Of a stretch of 64,000 nucleotides of DNA, positions 16,696-25,151 are shown one piece after another. A program made the translations under genes and the position numbers. The stretch is from Streptomyces sp. Y2F8-2 (GTDB lineage Bacteria; Actinomycetota; Actinomycetes; Streptomycetales; Streptomycetaceae): assembly GCF_014905555.1 (NCBI RefSeq), contig NZ_BNGS01000008.1, forward strand, positions 248,001 to 312,000, in the 5' to 3' direction. Under the pieces are notes generated by a model. That model saw only the letters and a list, made by a program, of their open reading frames with translations, was not told the origin of the DNA and did not search any database. The first letter of the stretch is position 1. Each line of letters starts with the position of its first letter.

Positions 16696-17628
16696 CTAGA
16701 ACCGGCCGTCCTGGCAGCGCGCCACCCAGTCCGCAGCCGAGGCGAACTCGTCGTCCGACGTCCCCGGCAGCGGGGCCCGCACGGCGTCCGGCTCGATGTC
16801 CGCCCGCGGGTACGAGCCGAGGAACCGCACCTGCAGACAGATCCGCTTCAGCCCCATGAGCGCCTCGGCGACCCGGCGGTCCGAGATATGGCCCTCGGCG
16901 TCGATGCAGAAGCAGTAGTTCCCGATGCCGGCTCCCGTCGGGCGGGACTGGAGCAGCATCAGGTTGATGCCCCGCACGGCGAACTCGCCCAGCAGGTCGC
17001 GCAGCCCACCGGGGTGGTCGTCACGCTGCCACAGCACGACGGAGGTCTTGTCCGCGCCCGTCGGTGCCGCCGGCCGGGCGGGCCGGCCGACCAGCACGAA
17101 CCGTGTCTGCGCGTTCTCCGCGTCGTGGATGCCGGTCTCCAGCGCCTCGAGGCCGTAGCGGGCGGCGGCGAACTCACCTGCGAACGCCGCGTCGTAGCGG
17201 CCCTCCTGGACCAGGCGGGCGCCGTCCGCGTTCGACGCCGCCGACTCCCAGACGGCGTCCGGGAGGTTGGCCTTCAGCCAGTTGCGCACCTGGGGCTGGG
17301 CGGCGGGGTGTGCGGTGACCGTCTTGATCTCGGAGAGCTTCGTGCCGGGGCGGACGAGCAGTGCGAAGGTGATCGACAGGAGCACCTCGCGGTAGATCAT
17401 CAGCGGCTCGCCGGCGACCAGTTCGTCGAGCGTGGTGGTGATGCCGCCCTCCACCGAGTTCTCGATCGGCACGAAGGCGGCCTCCGCCTCGCCGCTGCGG
17501 ACGGCGTCGAGAGCCGCCGGGACGGACACCATCGGGACGAGCTCACGGGTCGCGGCCTCGGGCAGCGTACGGAGGGCGACCTCGGTGAAGGTGCCCTCGG
17601 GACCGAGATACGCATAGCTGGCTGGCAT
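16696..17628 (-). CDS. pheA: Prephenate dehydratase
   Basis: 310 residues. The periplasmic-binding-like dehydratase domain (1-180) starts YAYLGPEGTFTEVAL and has FVPIENSVEGGI and the catalytic NAQTRFVLVG (TRF). A C-terminal ACT domain (residues ~195-280) with HPGGLRDLLGEFAVRGINL and the ESR-like LLQSRPTG region gives feedback control by phenylalanine. It turns prephenate into phenylpyruvate in phenylalanine synthesis. Single-domain type without chorismate mutase, as usual in actinobacteria. Start MPASYAYLGPEG. It neighbours serS, separated by the DnaA-box cluster. Confidence 0.96.
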   Translation of the reverse strand: MPASYAYLGPEGTFTEVALRTLPEAATRELVPMVSVPAALDAVRSGEAEAAFVPIENSVEGGITTTLDELVAGEPLMIYREVLLSITFALLVRPGTKLSEIKTVTAHPAAQPQVRNWLKANLPDAVWESAASNADGARLVQEGRYDAAFAGEFAAARYGLEALETGIHDAENAQTRFVLVGRPARPAAPTGADKTSVVLWQRDDHPGGLRDLLGEFAVRGINLMLLQSRPTGAGIGNYCFCIDAEGHISDRRVAEALMGLKRICLQVRFLGSYPRADIEPDAVRAPLPGTSDDEFASAADWVARCQDGRF

Positions 17629-17730
17629 GCCCTCACCCTAATGCGCCGTGCCGACGCGCGGCTCGCAGCCGGGGAAAGGGCACCCCATCGAGGGCCTGCC
17701 CGAGCCGACCTGATCCGAAGAAGACAGGCC

Positions 17731-18981
17731 CTATCCCTCCAGCAGCCGCTGCCCCACGTACTCCCCCTTCGCCGCGCCGCCCGGCACCGCGAACAGACCG
17801 CTCGCCTCGTGGCGTATGTACTGCGACAGCGCGTCCCCCCGGTCGAGCTTGCGCTGCACGGTCACGAAGCCGCGCAGCGGATCCGCCTGCCAGCAGATGA
17901 AGAGCAGGCCCGCGTCCGGTGTCCCGTCCGCGTCGAAACCGTCGTGGTAGGAGAACGGGCGGCGGAGCATCGCCGCGCCCCCGTTCTGGTCGGGCCGGGT
18001 GATCCGTGCGTGGGCGTTGATCGGGACGACCAGCTTGCCGTCGGCGTCGGTCTTCTCCAGGTCCATCTCGGTGGTCTCGGTGCCGCCGCTGAGCGGTGCC
18101 CCGTCGGACTTGCGGCGGCCTATGACCTCCTCCTGGGCCTTGAGCGAGAGCTTCTCCCAGTCGTCGAGGAGCATGCGGATGCGGCGTACGACGGCGTAGG
18201 AGCCGTTCGCCATCCACGCCGGGTCACCGGACGCGGGCACGAAGACGCGCTGGTCGAAGTCGGCGTCGCTGGGCTTGGGGTTGCGGGTGCCGTCGATCTG
18301 GCCCATGAGGTTGCGGGCGGTCATGGGGTGCGCGGTCGCGCCCGGCGAGCGGTTGAAGCCGTTCATCTGCCAGCGCAGCCGGGCCGCGCCGCCCGCGTCC
18401 CTCTGGATCGCGCGCAGGGCGTGGAAGGCGACGAGCGCGTCGTTGGCGCCGATCTGCACCCACAGGTCGCCCTCGCTGCGGGACTTGTCGAGGTGGTCGG
18501 AGGAGAAGTCGGGCAGCGGGTCCAGGGCGTCCGGGCGCTGATTCTCCAGTCCGGTACGGGAGAAGAAGCTGTGTCCGAAGCCGAAGGTGATCGTCAGGGA
18601 GGAGGGGCCGGCGTCACGGGCGACGTCGGTGTCGTCGTGCGCGGCCGGTTCCCCCGCCATCAGCCGCTCGGCGGTGGTGGACCAGCGGCGCAGCAGTGCG
18701 GCGGCCTCCTTGCGGCCGGCGCCCGCCGCCAGGTCGAAGGCGACGAGGTGGCCGCGGGCCTGGAGGGCGTCGGTGATGCCGGGCTGATGTTTCCCGTGAA
18801 ACATCACTCGGTCCGCGCCCAGCGAGGTCAGCGGAGCGCTCTTCTCGGCGGGCGCGGCGGCGTACCCGGCGGCCCCGCCCGCGGCCCCGAGCGCGAGGCC
18901 GGTGGCGCCCGCGGTGCCGAGGAGCCGTCGCCGTGTGATGGCCGCTCTGGGGGTGGTGGTGTCGGTGGACTGGTCAGCCAT
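17731..18981 (-). CDS. efeB: Dyp-type haem peroxidase, Tat-exported (EfeB-like)
   Basis: 416 residues. A twin-arginine signal is clear: ITRRRLLGTAGATGLALGAAGG. The Dyp motif is MGQIDGTRNPKP (GxxDG), and the conserved haem-pocket stretch follows as FVPASGDPAWMANGSYAVVRRIRM. It is exported folded, with haem, and oxidises dyes and lignin-like phenolics; as EfeB it can take part in iron uptake, but no efeU or efeO is adjacent. Here it stands before copper genes (9 bases from the CopC-CopD gene), so copper or respiratory-enzyme maturation is an alternative setting. A parS-like sequence lies inside the coding region at 18789. Confidence 0.92.
   Translation of the reverse strand: MADQSTDTTTPRAAITRRRLLGTAGATGLALGAAGGAAGYAAAPAEKSAPLTSLGADRVMFHGKHQPGITDALQARGHLVAFDLAAGAGRKEAAALLRRWSTTAERLMAGEPAAHDDTDVARDAGPSSLTITFGFGHSFFSRTGLENQRPDALDPLPDFSSDHLDKSRSEGDLWVQIGANDALVAFHALRAIQRDAGGAARLRWQMNGFNRSPGATAHPMTARNLMGQIDGTRNPKPSDADFDQRVFVPASGDPAWMANGSYAVVRRIRMLLDDWEKLSLKAQEEVIGRRKSDGAPLSGGTETTEMDLEKTDADGKLVVPINAHARITRPDQNGGAAMLRRPFSYHDGFDADGTPDAGLLFICWQADPLRGFVTVQRKLDRGDALSQYIRHEASGLFAVPGGAAKGEYVGQRLLEG
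18789..18802. promoter_or_regulatory. Degenerate parS-like site within the Dyp peroxidase gene
   Basis: GTTTCCCGTGAAAC differs from the parS palindrome by one base (A to C at position 6). It encodes part of the Dyp N-terminal region. Single-mismatch parS sites are known to bind ParB weakly in some bacteria; activity here is inference. Confidence 0.5.
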
Positions 18982-18989
18982 CGTGGGGT

Positions 18990-21137
18990 TCAGCCGATCT
19001 GCGCGTTCTTGTTCACGGTCACTTGGTCGATGTCGGAGGTCCGCACGGTCACTTCGATCTTCCAGTCGCCCGCCATGGGGATCTGGACACCGCTCGCCGA
19101 CCAGTGGCCGGTGGCGACGTGGTCGGGCGCGATCGGCAGCGGTCCGATGTCCTTGGCCTGAAGCGTGAAGGCGACCTTCACCTCCGGGACGTCGAAGGCC
19201 TTGCCGTTCGGGCGCGTCACGTAGACGTGCAGCACGTTGCCGCCGACGCGGGCCGGGTCGAGGGTGAGCCGCACCGTGCCCTTGCCGTCCTGGCCGCCCG
19301 TGTCGAAGGGCATCTCCAGCGACAGGGACCCGGAGCGCTGCGAGGTGGCGGAGGCGGTGAGCGCCTTGGCCGCCTCCTCCGTGCGCCCGGGCTCCGTGGT
19401 GGTCAGTGCGGTGGTGACGGCGAGCAGGACGACGGCGACGGCCGCCTCGGCGAGGACGGAGCGCCGCAGCCCGGTACGGACGGGGTCGGCGTCCCGGACC
19501 CGCTTGGCGCGTGCGGCGGCCACGGCGGCCCGCTGCCGGGCGAGCTGGGCGGCACGCTCGGAGTCACCGGACCCCGCGGACGCCGTGCCGGACGCTGCGG
19601 CCGGACGGGAGGCGCCTTCCGCGCGGGAGACTTCCGGCCCGCTCGCCTCCGCCGACGTCTGCTCGTGCGACGCCGATGCCGATGCCGACGCCGATGCCGA
19701 TGCCGACGCCGATGTCGATGCCTGCGTCGCGACCGCGGCCCGCTTCTTCTCGGCCGTGTCCTGTGCGACGTCGGCCGGAGCGTCCGTCAGCCGCGCCGTC
19801 CACCGCCGCGAGATCCACGCGATGCCGATGAGGACGGCGACCAGGCCGACCTTCACGAGCAGCAGCTGCCCGTATGCCGTCCCGGTCAGCGCCGACCAGG
19901 AGCCGACCTGGCGCCAGGACTGGTAGACCCCGGTCGCGGCCAGCGTCACGACGCTGCCGAACGCGAGGCGCGAGAAGCGCCGCACGGCTGCCGCCCCCAT
20001 CGACGGCGCCCGGTACAGCGCGACGAGCAGCGCGGCGAGTCCGCCGAGCCAGACGGCGACCGCCAGCAGGTGCAGGACGTCGACGGGCATCGCGATGCCG
20101 GTCTGGATGCCGGTCGAGGCGTGTTCGGCCATCGCCCAGGTCGCCGCGAGCCCCGCCGCGATCACGGTTCCGCCGATGGCGAGCCCGAAGGTGAGGTCCC
20201 GCTTCTCGGCGGACGGATCGACGGCGCCCTCCCCGGCATCCGCATCCGGGGCGCCCTCCCCGGCATCCGCCTCGGCGGCCGCCTCCTCCGCGTCCCGCCT
20301 CACATAGGCGCCGAACAGCACCGCGATGAACAGCGCCGCGGCCGCGAGCAGCAGCAGCCGGGACACCAGCGCCGCCCCCGCCTTGGTCTGCAGCACCTGC
20401 CCGATCAGGGACAGGTCGAAGATGTCGGCGACCTTGCCCGAGCCGGTGTACGAGCCGCGCAGGAGCAGCAGCGCGAGGGTGGCCGAGGTGAGGGCCACCC
20501 ACCCGGAGACGACGAGCCGCTGCACGGCCCGCACCCCGGCGCCCCGCTGCCAGCAGGCGAGTACGAAGGCCGCTCCGCCGATCAGCACGATGTACCCGGC
20601 GTAGGAGACGTACCGCCCGATCCCGTAGAGGGTGCCGACGACCCCGCCGCCCACGGTCGGACCGGAGGCGGAGACCGTGGTCGCGGAGGGGGCGCCGACG
20701 GAGAAGGTGAAGGCTCCGGAGACGGGGTGGCTGTCGGCGGACACCACCTGGTAGGTGACGGTATAGGTGCCGCCCGGGAGCCCCGGCCGCAGCTGTACGC
20801 CGTAGGTCGTGCCGCTGAGGTTGGTCGGCTTCCCGGTGTCGACGCGCTGCCCCCGGGGGTCGAGGACGCGCAGCGAGCTGTCGGAGAACGCGACCTGCTC
20901 GGAGAAGGTGAGCGTGACCTGGGTGGGCGCCTTGTCGACCACCACTCCCTGCGCGGGGTCGCTGCCGAGCAGTGCCGCGTGCGCGGAGGCGGGCGCGGCC
21001 CCGGTGAACAGCCCGCCCGCGACGGCGAGCAGCAGCGTCAGCAGCAGGCGGGCCGCACGGATGCGGACCGTGCGCCGGGACGCCGTACGGATGGTGCTCG
21101 GGACGGCGCGCCCGCCGGGAGCGATGGCCTGCGTCAC
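18990..21137 (-). CDS. CopC-CopD fusion, copper import/resistance membrane protein
   Basis: 715 residues. Signal peptide (LLLTLLLAVAGGLFTGAAPASA) then a mature N-terminus starting HAALLGSDPAQG, in which the N-terminal His is the copper ligand of CopC. The CopC domain (about 50-150) ends at FTFSVGAPS; CopD-type membrane helices fill about 170-440 (IGRYVSYAGYIVLIGGAAFVLA, PVDVLHLLAVAVWLGGLAALLVAL). A charged cytoplasmic linker with a run of Ala-Ser repeats (coded by 6-bp GCCGAT/GCCGAC units near 19670-19715 on the plus strand) is followed by a last helix and an extracytoplasmic C-terminal domain (590-715). Resembles YcnJ/CopCD. It probably delivers copper across the membrane for cytochrome oxidase; the next genes are copper chaperones. 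Confidence 0.9.
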   Translation of the reverse strand: MTQAIAPGGRAVPSTIRTASRRTVRIRAARLLLTLLLAVAGGLFTGAAPASAHAALLGSDPAQGVVVDKAPTQVTLTFSEQVAFSDSSLRVLDPRGQRVDTGKPTNLSGTTYGVQLRPGLPGGTYTVTYQVVSADSHPVSGAFTFSVGAPSATTVSASGPTVGGGVVGTLYGIGRYVSYAGYIVLIGGAAFVLACWQRGAGVRAVQRLVVSGWVALTSATLALLLLRGSYTGSGKVADIFDLSLIGQVLQTKAGAALVSRLLLLAAAALFIAVLFGAYVRRDAEEAAAEADAGEGAPDADAGEGAVDPSAEKRDLTFGLAIGGTVIAAGLAATWAMAEHASTGIQTGIAMPVDVLHLLAVAVWLGGLAALLVALYRAPSMGAAAVRRFSRLAFGSVVTLAATGVYQSWRQVGSWSALTGTAYGQLLLVKVGLVAVLIGIAWISRRWTARLTDAPADVAQDTAEKKRAAVATQASTSASASASASASASASHEQTSAEASGPEVSRAEGASRPAAASGTASAGSGDSERAAQLARQRAAVAAARAKRVRDADPVRTGLRRSVLAEAAVAVVLLAVTTALTTTEPGRTEEAAKALTASATSQRSGSLSLEMPFDTGGQDGKGTVRLTLDPARVGGNVLHVYVTRPNGKAFDVPEVKVAFTLQAKDIGPLPIAPDHVATGHWSASGVQIPMAGDWKIEVTVRTSDIDQVTVNKNAQIG

Positions 21138-21150
21138 GGTGGTGCCTCCC

Positions 21151-21633
21151 TCAGTGGCCGGTCTTCGGGTTGTACGTCGCCGGCTTCACGGGCATCTCGA
21201 CGGTGACCGTTCCGGACTTCGCGAAGTGGAGTTGTACGGACACCTTGTCGCCCTGTTTCGGCTTGCGGGTGAGCTTTTCGAACATGAGGTGGTTGCCACC
21301 GCTGGCGAAGTCCAGCTCGCCGTGCGCGGGCACGGCGAACGACTTCTCCTCCTCCATGGCGCCGCCCTCGGTGGAGTGCAGCGTGACGTCACCGGCGAGG
21401 CCGCTGGTGACGGAGGTGAGGGTGTCGGCGCCGCCGGAGTTGGTGACGGTGAAGAAGCCGGCCGCCATGTCGACGGTGACGGGCTGGGGCATGTAGGCGC
21501 CGGTGACCTTCAGCTCCGGCTTGGTGGAGGAGCCGCCCGAGCCGCCGCAGCCGACGAGCACCAGCCCGCCGCAGCCGGCGAGGATCATCCCCGCCGCCAG
21601 CATCGCGGCGGGGCCGCCGAGTCGGCGGCTCAC
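21151..21633 (-). CDS. Periplasmic-type copper chaperone PCu(A)C, lipoprotein
   Basis: 160 residues from the GTG at 21633, which overlaps the SCO1 stop as GTGA. Lipobox region MILAGCGGLVLVGCGG anchors it outside the membrane. The PCuAC (DUF461) fold shows the copper motif H-x10-M...HxM as LHSTEGGAMEEEK and GGNHLMFEKL. PCuAC proteins hand Cu(I) to the CuA/CuB sites of cytochrome c oxidase together with SCO1. It is placed between SCO1 and the CopC-CopD gene, 13 bases before the latter, so one operon is likely. Confidence 0.9.
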   Translation of the reverse strand: MSRRLGGPAAMLAAGMILAGCGGLVLVGCGGSGGSSTKPELKVTGAYMPQPVTVDMAAGFFTVTNSGGADTLTSVTSGLAGDVTLHSTEGGAMEEEKSFAVPAHGELDFASGGNHLMFEKLTRKPKQGDKVSVQLHFAKSGTVTVEMPVKPATYNPKTGH

Positions 21634-22304
21634 GGGTTCTCCCCCTTGATGATCTTGGGTATGTCGCGGATGTAGTCGTCGACGGTGGCGTCCTGGCCGT
21701 AGACCACGTAACCCCCGTTGCTCTTCGGCGAGAACGCGATGACCTGGGTGCCGTGGGTGGAGACGATCTTGCCGTCCTTGTCCTTCTTCGGCGGCTCGAT
21801 GCTGATGCCGAGGGTGCGCGCGCCGGCCTGGATGGTGGAGAAGTCGCCGGTCAGGCCCACGATGGACGGGTCGATGCCCTTGAGCCATGTGCCGAGCGCC
21901 GAGGGGGTGTCGCGCTCAGGGTCGGTGGTGACGAAGACGATGCGCAGCGAGTCCTTCTGTGCCTGGGTCAGTTGCTTGCTCCGGTCCACCTCCTTCTTGG
22001 CGACGGCGAGGTTGTTCATCGTCAGCGGGCAGACGTCGGGGCAGTGCGTGTAGCCGAAGTAGATCAGCGTCGGCTTGTCCTTGGTCTGCTCGCGGAGGTC
22101 GTACTTCTTGCCCTGGGTGTCGGTGAGGACGAGGTCCGGCTTCTCGAACGGCTGGTCCAGCACCGTTCCGGCCTTGTCGGAGCCGGGCTCCGCGGAGACG
22201 ACGGCGACCGGCTTGTCGCCGCTGTCGCCGGACCCGCAGGCGGTGAGGGTGAGCGCGGCGGTGGCGAGGAGCGCGGCCGCTGCGAACGTCTTCTTGGTGC
22301 GCAT
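21630..22304 (-). CDS. SCO1/SenC-type copper chaperone lipoprotein
   Basis: 224 residues. Lipobox LTLTACGSG near residue 22. The thioredoxin-like domain has the copper-binding TLIYFGYTHCPDVCPLTM (CxxxC) and the distal His in KIVSTHGTQV. SCO1/SenC proteins mature the CuA centre of cytochrome c oxidase on the outer face of the membrane. The stop overlaps the PCuAC start. Upstream lies the YcnI-like gene, 106 bases away. Confidence 0.94.
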   Translation of the reverse strand: MRTKKTFAAAALLATAALTLTACGSGDSGDKPVAVVSAEPGSDKAGTVLDQPFEKPDLVLTDTQGKKYDLREQTKDKPTLIYFGYTHCPDVCPLTMNNLAVAKKEVDRSKQLTQAQKDSLRIVFVTTDPERDTPSALGTWLKGIDPSIVGLTGDFSTIQAGARTLGISIEPPKKDKDGKIVSTHGTQVIAFSPKSNGGYVVYGQDATVDDYIRDIPKIIKGENP

Positions 22305-22410
22305 AGAGAAATGTCCCAGATGTCAGTGCTTACGGGTGCGCCGGGGCCGTACGTGTCGCGTCGCCGCGGTGCCGTACGACCCCTGCGCATGCCCGAAGGC
22401 GAGGTGGTGC

Positions 22411-23163
22411 TCAGGCGTCGGTGGTGCGTCGGCGGCCGGCCAGGACGCCGTACGCCACGCCCGCCGCGCCGACGACGATGCCGACGACGCCGAGGACTCG
22501 GGCGGTGGTGTCGGTGCCGCCGGAGGCGGCGTCGCCGGCGGTGTCCTTGGCGGCGGACGTGGTGTCGGAGGCGTCCGCGGCCGTGGAGCCGTGGTGGCCG
22601 GAGGAGGAGGCGGAGGCCAGCTCGAGCACCGGGGCGGGGTTCTCGGGCTCTTCCTGACCCTCCTTCTTCGGCTCGATCCAGCGCACCACCTCGTTGTCGG
22701 AGTACGTCTGGAGGGCCTTGAAGACGAGCTGGTCGGTGTTCTCGGGCAGCTGGCCGACCGAGAGGGGGAACTTCTGGAAGTAGCCCGGCTCGATGCCCTT
22801 GCCGGTGGCGGTCCAGGTGACCTTGGACACGGCCTCGTTGATCTGCCGGCCGTGCATCGTGAGCGGCTTGGCGAGCTTGGACTTGGTGACCTGCACCTTC
22901 CAGCCGTCGACCGGCTGCGGCATCACCGAGGCCAGCGGGTGGTCGGTCGGGAGGCTGACCTCGAGCTTGGTGGTCGAGGCGTCGTCCCGCTCGTTCGGGA
23001 CCTTGAAGTCGACGACCGCGTAAGCGCCCTTGGCGGCCTGACCCTCCGGCTGCACGGTCACGTGCGCGAAGGCGGGCGCGGACAGGACGAGGACGGCCGA
23101 TGCGGCGGCGGCACCGGCGACGGCGATGCGGGAGCCCTTCAGGGAACCCTTGATGGCCTTCAT
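22411..23163 (-). CDS. YcnI-like (DUF1775) copper-binding protein, exported and C-terminally anchored
   Basis: 250 residues from ATG 23163. The signal peptide ends SAPAFA and the mature protein starts with HVTVQPEGQA, so His is residue 1, the copper ligand of the family. DUF1775 covers about 30-165 (VPNERDDASTTKLEVSLP, DQLVFKALQTYSDNEVVRWIE). A Ser/Ala/Asp/Thr-rich stalk and a C-terminal helix (VLGVVGIVVGAAGVAYGVLAG) with RRR anchor follow. YcnI binds Cu(II) and works beside CopC/CopD proteins, agreeing with the neighbours. A longer frame to 24099 overlaps the membrane protein antisense and is rejected. Confidence 0.92.
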   Translation of the reverse strand: MKAIKGSLKGSRIAVAGAAAASAVLVLSAPAFAHVTVQPEGQAAKGAYAVVDFKVPNERDDASTTKLEVSLPTDHPLASVMPQPVDGWKVQVTKSKLAKPLTMHGRQINEAVSKVTWTATGKGIEPGYFQKFPLSVGQLPENTDQLVFKALQTYSDNEVVRWIEPKKEGQEEPENPAPVLELASASSSGHHGSTAADASDTTSAAKDTAGDAASGGTDTTARVLGVVGIVVGAAGVAYGVLAGRRRTTDA

Positions 23164-23321
23164 GGCTTGAGACCACTCCACTTCGAGTGAGAGTCCGTTG
23201 ACGACGAGAGATGCGCGTGTGCAGGGGTGATCGCGGCCGTGGCCGGTTCCTGTGTGGGCACGCGCGCGTGCCGCGCGACGGCAGCCTCTTCCGTACGGAC
23301 GGGTGGAGTGGTGCGGTCGCG

Positions 23322-24134
23322 TCAGGCAACGAGGACGAACGGAGTGGCGGAGGGCGGTCCGCGCCGGATCACCGTGTGCTGCAGCGTGGCCGTCCGCGGC
23401 TTCGGCGGCAGCAGGAAGACGGTGCGCGGGGCGCGCGGCCCTGCGTCGGGCGCGCCGGGGAGCCCGGCCAGGAGGGCGTGCGCGAGGGCGAACGACGAGC
23501 GCAGGGATCGTACGAGCGCCCCCTCTGCGGCCCCGTGCGCCGACAGCCGCATGAGCCGCAGCAGCGCCATGTCCCCACGGCGCAGCACCCACCCGGCGGC
23601 GACGGCCGCGAGGACGTGCCCGAGCAGCATGGGCAGGGACGGCAGGACCGACCACCACGAGCCGGCGGCCGACAGGGCGTCGGCCGGGTGGTGCGCGGCG
23701 GCCGTGTCCGCCGCCGTGGCGAGGCGCGCGTCGGAGAGGATCTTCTGGGCGTGTGCGGGGGAGATCGTCGCCGCGGTGGCGCCGCACATCAGGTGCGCGG
23801 CCCGGGCCACGAGGGCGGCGTCGGCCGTGGACATCGCCTTGGACGCCATGGCGCCGGAGTGCTGCCCGAGCCCGAACAGCGTGTGCAGCACGACCTGTCC
23901 CACCGCGAGGACCGCCGCGATGCCAGGCAGCGAGCGCTCCCGCCCGGCGAGCAGGGCGGCGACGGCGAACATGCCGAGCAGGCCGGCGCCCAGGGTCCAC
24001 AGCGGGACCGTGGCGCAGGAGGCGAGCCCGTGCCCGGCCGCGGCCAGCACGACGCAGACCGCGGCGAACACCGCGGCCCGCAGAATCCGGAGATCGCATC
24101 CGGTGCGCGCCGTGCGCGGGTGGGGGGCACTCAT
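23322..24134 (-). CDS. Hypothetical integral membrane protein
   Basis: 270 residues from ATG 24134 (MSAPHPRTARTG). About five to six hydrophobic segments: LRAAVFAAVCVVLAAAGHGLA, VPLWTLGAGLLGMFAVAALL, GIAAVLAVGQVVLHTLFGLG, a His-rich extracytoplasmic loop with HLMCG, then SVLPSLPMLLGHVLAAVAAGW. The C-terminal third is soluble (residues ~210-270). His and Met residues around GQHSGAMASKAM, HLMCG and HHPAD fit a copper-related role, and it is 158 bases upstream of the YcnI-like gene on the same strand. Known genomes often pair it with YcnI; no function is established. Confidence 0.75.
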   Translation of the reverse strand: MSAPHPRTARTGCDLRILRAAVFAAVCVVLAAAGHGLASCATVPLWTLGAGLLGMFAVAALLAGRERSLPGIAAVLAVGQVVLHTLFGLGQHSGAMASKAMSTADAALVARAAHLMCGATAATISPAHAQKILSDARLATAADTAAAHHPADALSAAGSWWSVLPSLPMLLGHVLAAVAAGWVLRRGDMALLRLMRLSAHGAAEGALVRSLRSSFALAHALLAGLPGAPDAGPRAPRTVFLLPPKPRTATLQHTVIRRGPPSATPFVLVA

Positions 24135-24386
24135 GGCGGCCTCATCATCCCACCGGCTTCGGCGGGGCCGTACAGCAGGTCCGCAAGATGACGTAAATGT
24201 GGTAATCAGAACAGTGATCCGGAAGATCACGTTCTGGTGGCCCGTCCTCGAGTCGTCGCCGCATACACCCGACCCCTGCCCCGGCGCATCCGCCGAACGA
24301 GCGGGAAGTCGACAATCGGGCGATTGCCCCCCGGCAGGCGTGGCAATACGTAACGGTATGTCGAGCCGCGGCCAGGAGGCTGGAGC

Positions 24387-24842
24387 ATGAGCATCTGGTG
24401 GTCACTCCATCTGCGGCGCGAAGCTGCGAGCGTGCCGCTCGCCCGACGGCTCCTGCTGGGCACGATGGAGACCGCGGGCGTCGATCCGGACATCTCCTAC
24501 GACCTCTCCATCGCCCTCACCGAGGCCTGCGCCAACGCGGTCGAACACGGGGGCGACACCGCGAACGGCGGTGTGTCGGAGGCGTACCGGGTCACGGCCT
24601 ACCTCGACGGCGAGAAGTGCCGCATCGAAGTCGCCGACTCGGGCCCGGGTTTCCCCGCCGGCAGACCTCGTACGGTGACCCGCCCGGTGCGCGCGGACGC
24701 CGAGCACGGCCGTGGCCTGGGTCTCATCGAGGAACTCGCCGACCATGTGCACATCGGCAACAAGCCGGGCCGCGGCGGCGCGGTGGTGAGCTTCGACAAG
24801 ATCCTCAAGTGGCGCAACGACTCTCCGCTGATGGCGGTGTAG
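24387..24842 (+). CDS. RsbW-like ATP-binding regulator (anti-sigma-type serine kinase)
   Basis: 151 residues. GHKL/HATPase fold: N box LSIALTEACANAVEHGG, G1 box VADSGPGFPAG, G2 box AEHGRGLGLIEEL. Lengths and layout match the stand-alone RsbW/SpoIIAB-like kinases that hold sigma factors or phosphorylate anti-anti-sigma factors; Streptomyces has dozens. GGAGG and GAGC lie upstream of the ATG. Partner unknown; no sigma factor is adjacent. Plus-strand gene with the copper group diverging from it. Confidence 0.88.
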   Translation: MSIWWSLHLRREAASVPLARRLLLGTMETAGVDPDISYDLSIALTEACANAVEHGGDTANGGVSEAYRVTAYLDGEKCRIEVADSGPGFPAGRPRTVTRPVRADAEHGRGLGLIEELADHVHIGNKPGRGGAVVSFDKILKWRNDSPLMAV

Positions 24843-25151
24843 GGTCCTGCCGGACGTGCTGTAAGTCACACATTCCGGCTCGACGGCGTCCGACTTCCGG
24901 ACTGGTTGAAAAGCGAATTAGAATTCCGCTCGTTCTTTTCCCGGGGTAACGTCCGCAGCGACGCAAGCGGAAGTCTGAAATCCGTCTTTGTCGAGGGCGG
25001 GAATCGGCCACGCAGGAAGGTTCCTGCGAGTCCCCTCTGGCATCTGACCTGCACTTTTGTTGCTTCTGTGGTGCTGTAACGACCACAACAGGCCATTCTT
25101 GGTGAAGGTTTTGCTTGACTGGGTATTGCCCTTCGTAGAGCCTCGGGATTC
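24843..25151. other. Gap upstream of the accessory block
   Basis: 309 bases. The middle part (24900-24960) is clearly richer in A and T than the flanks, with AAGCGAATTAGAATTC, which suggests promoter and operator sequence for the MmyB-type regulator at 25152. No gene or RNA structure recognised. This is where the conserved backbone stops and the accessory block begins. Confidence 0.4.
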
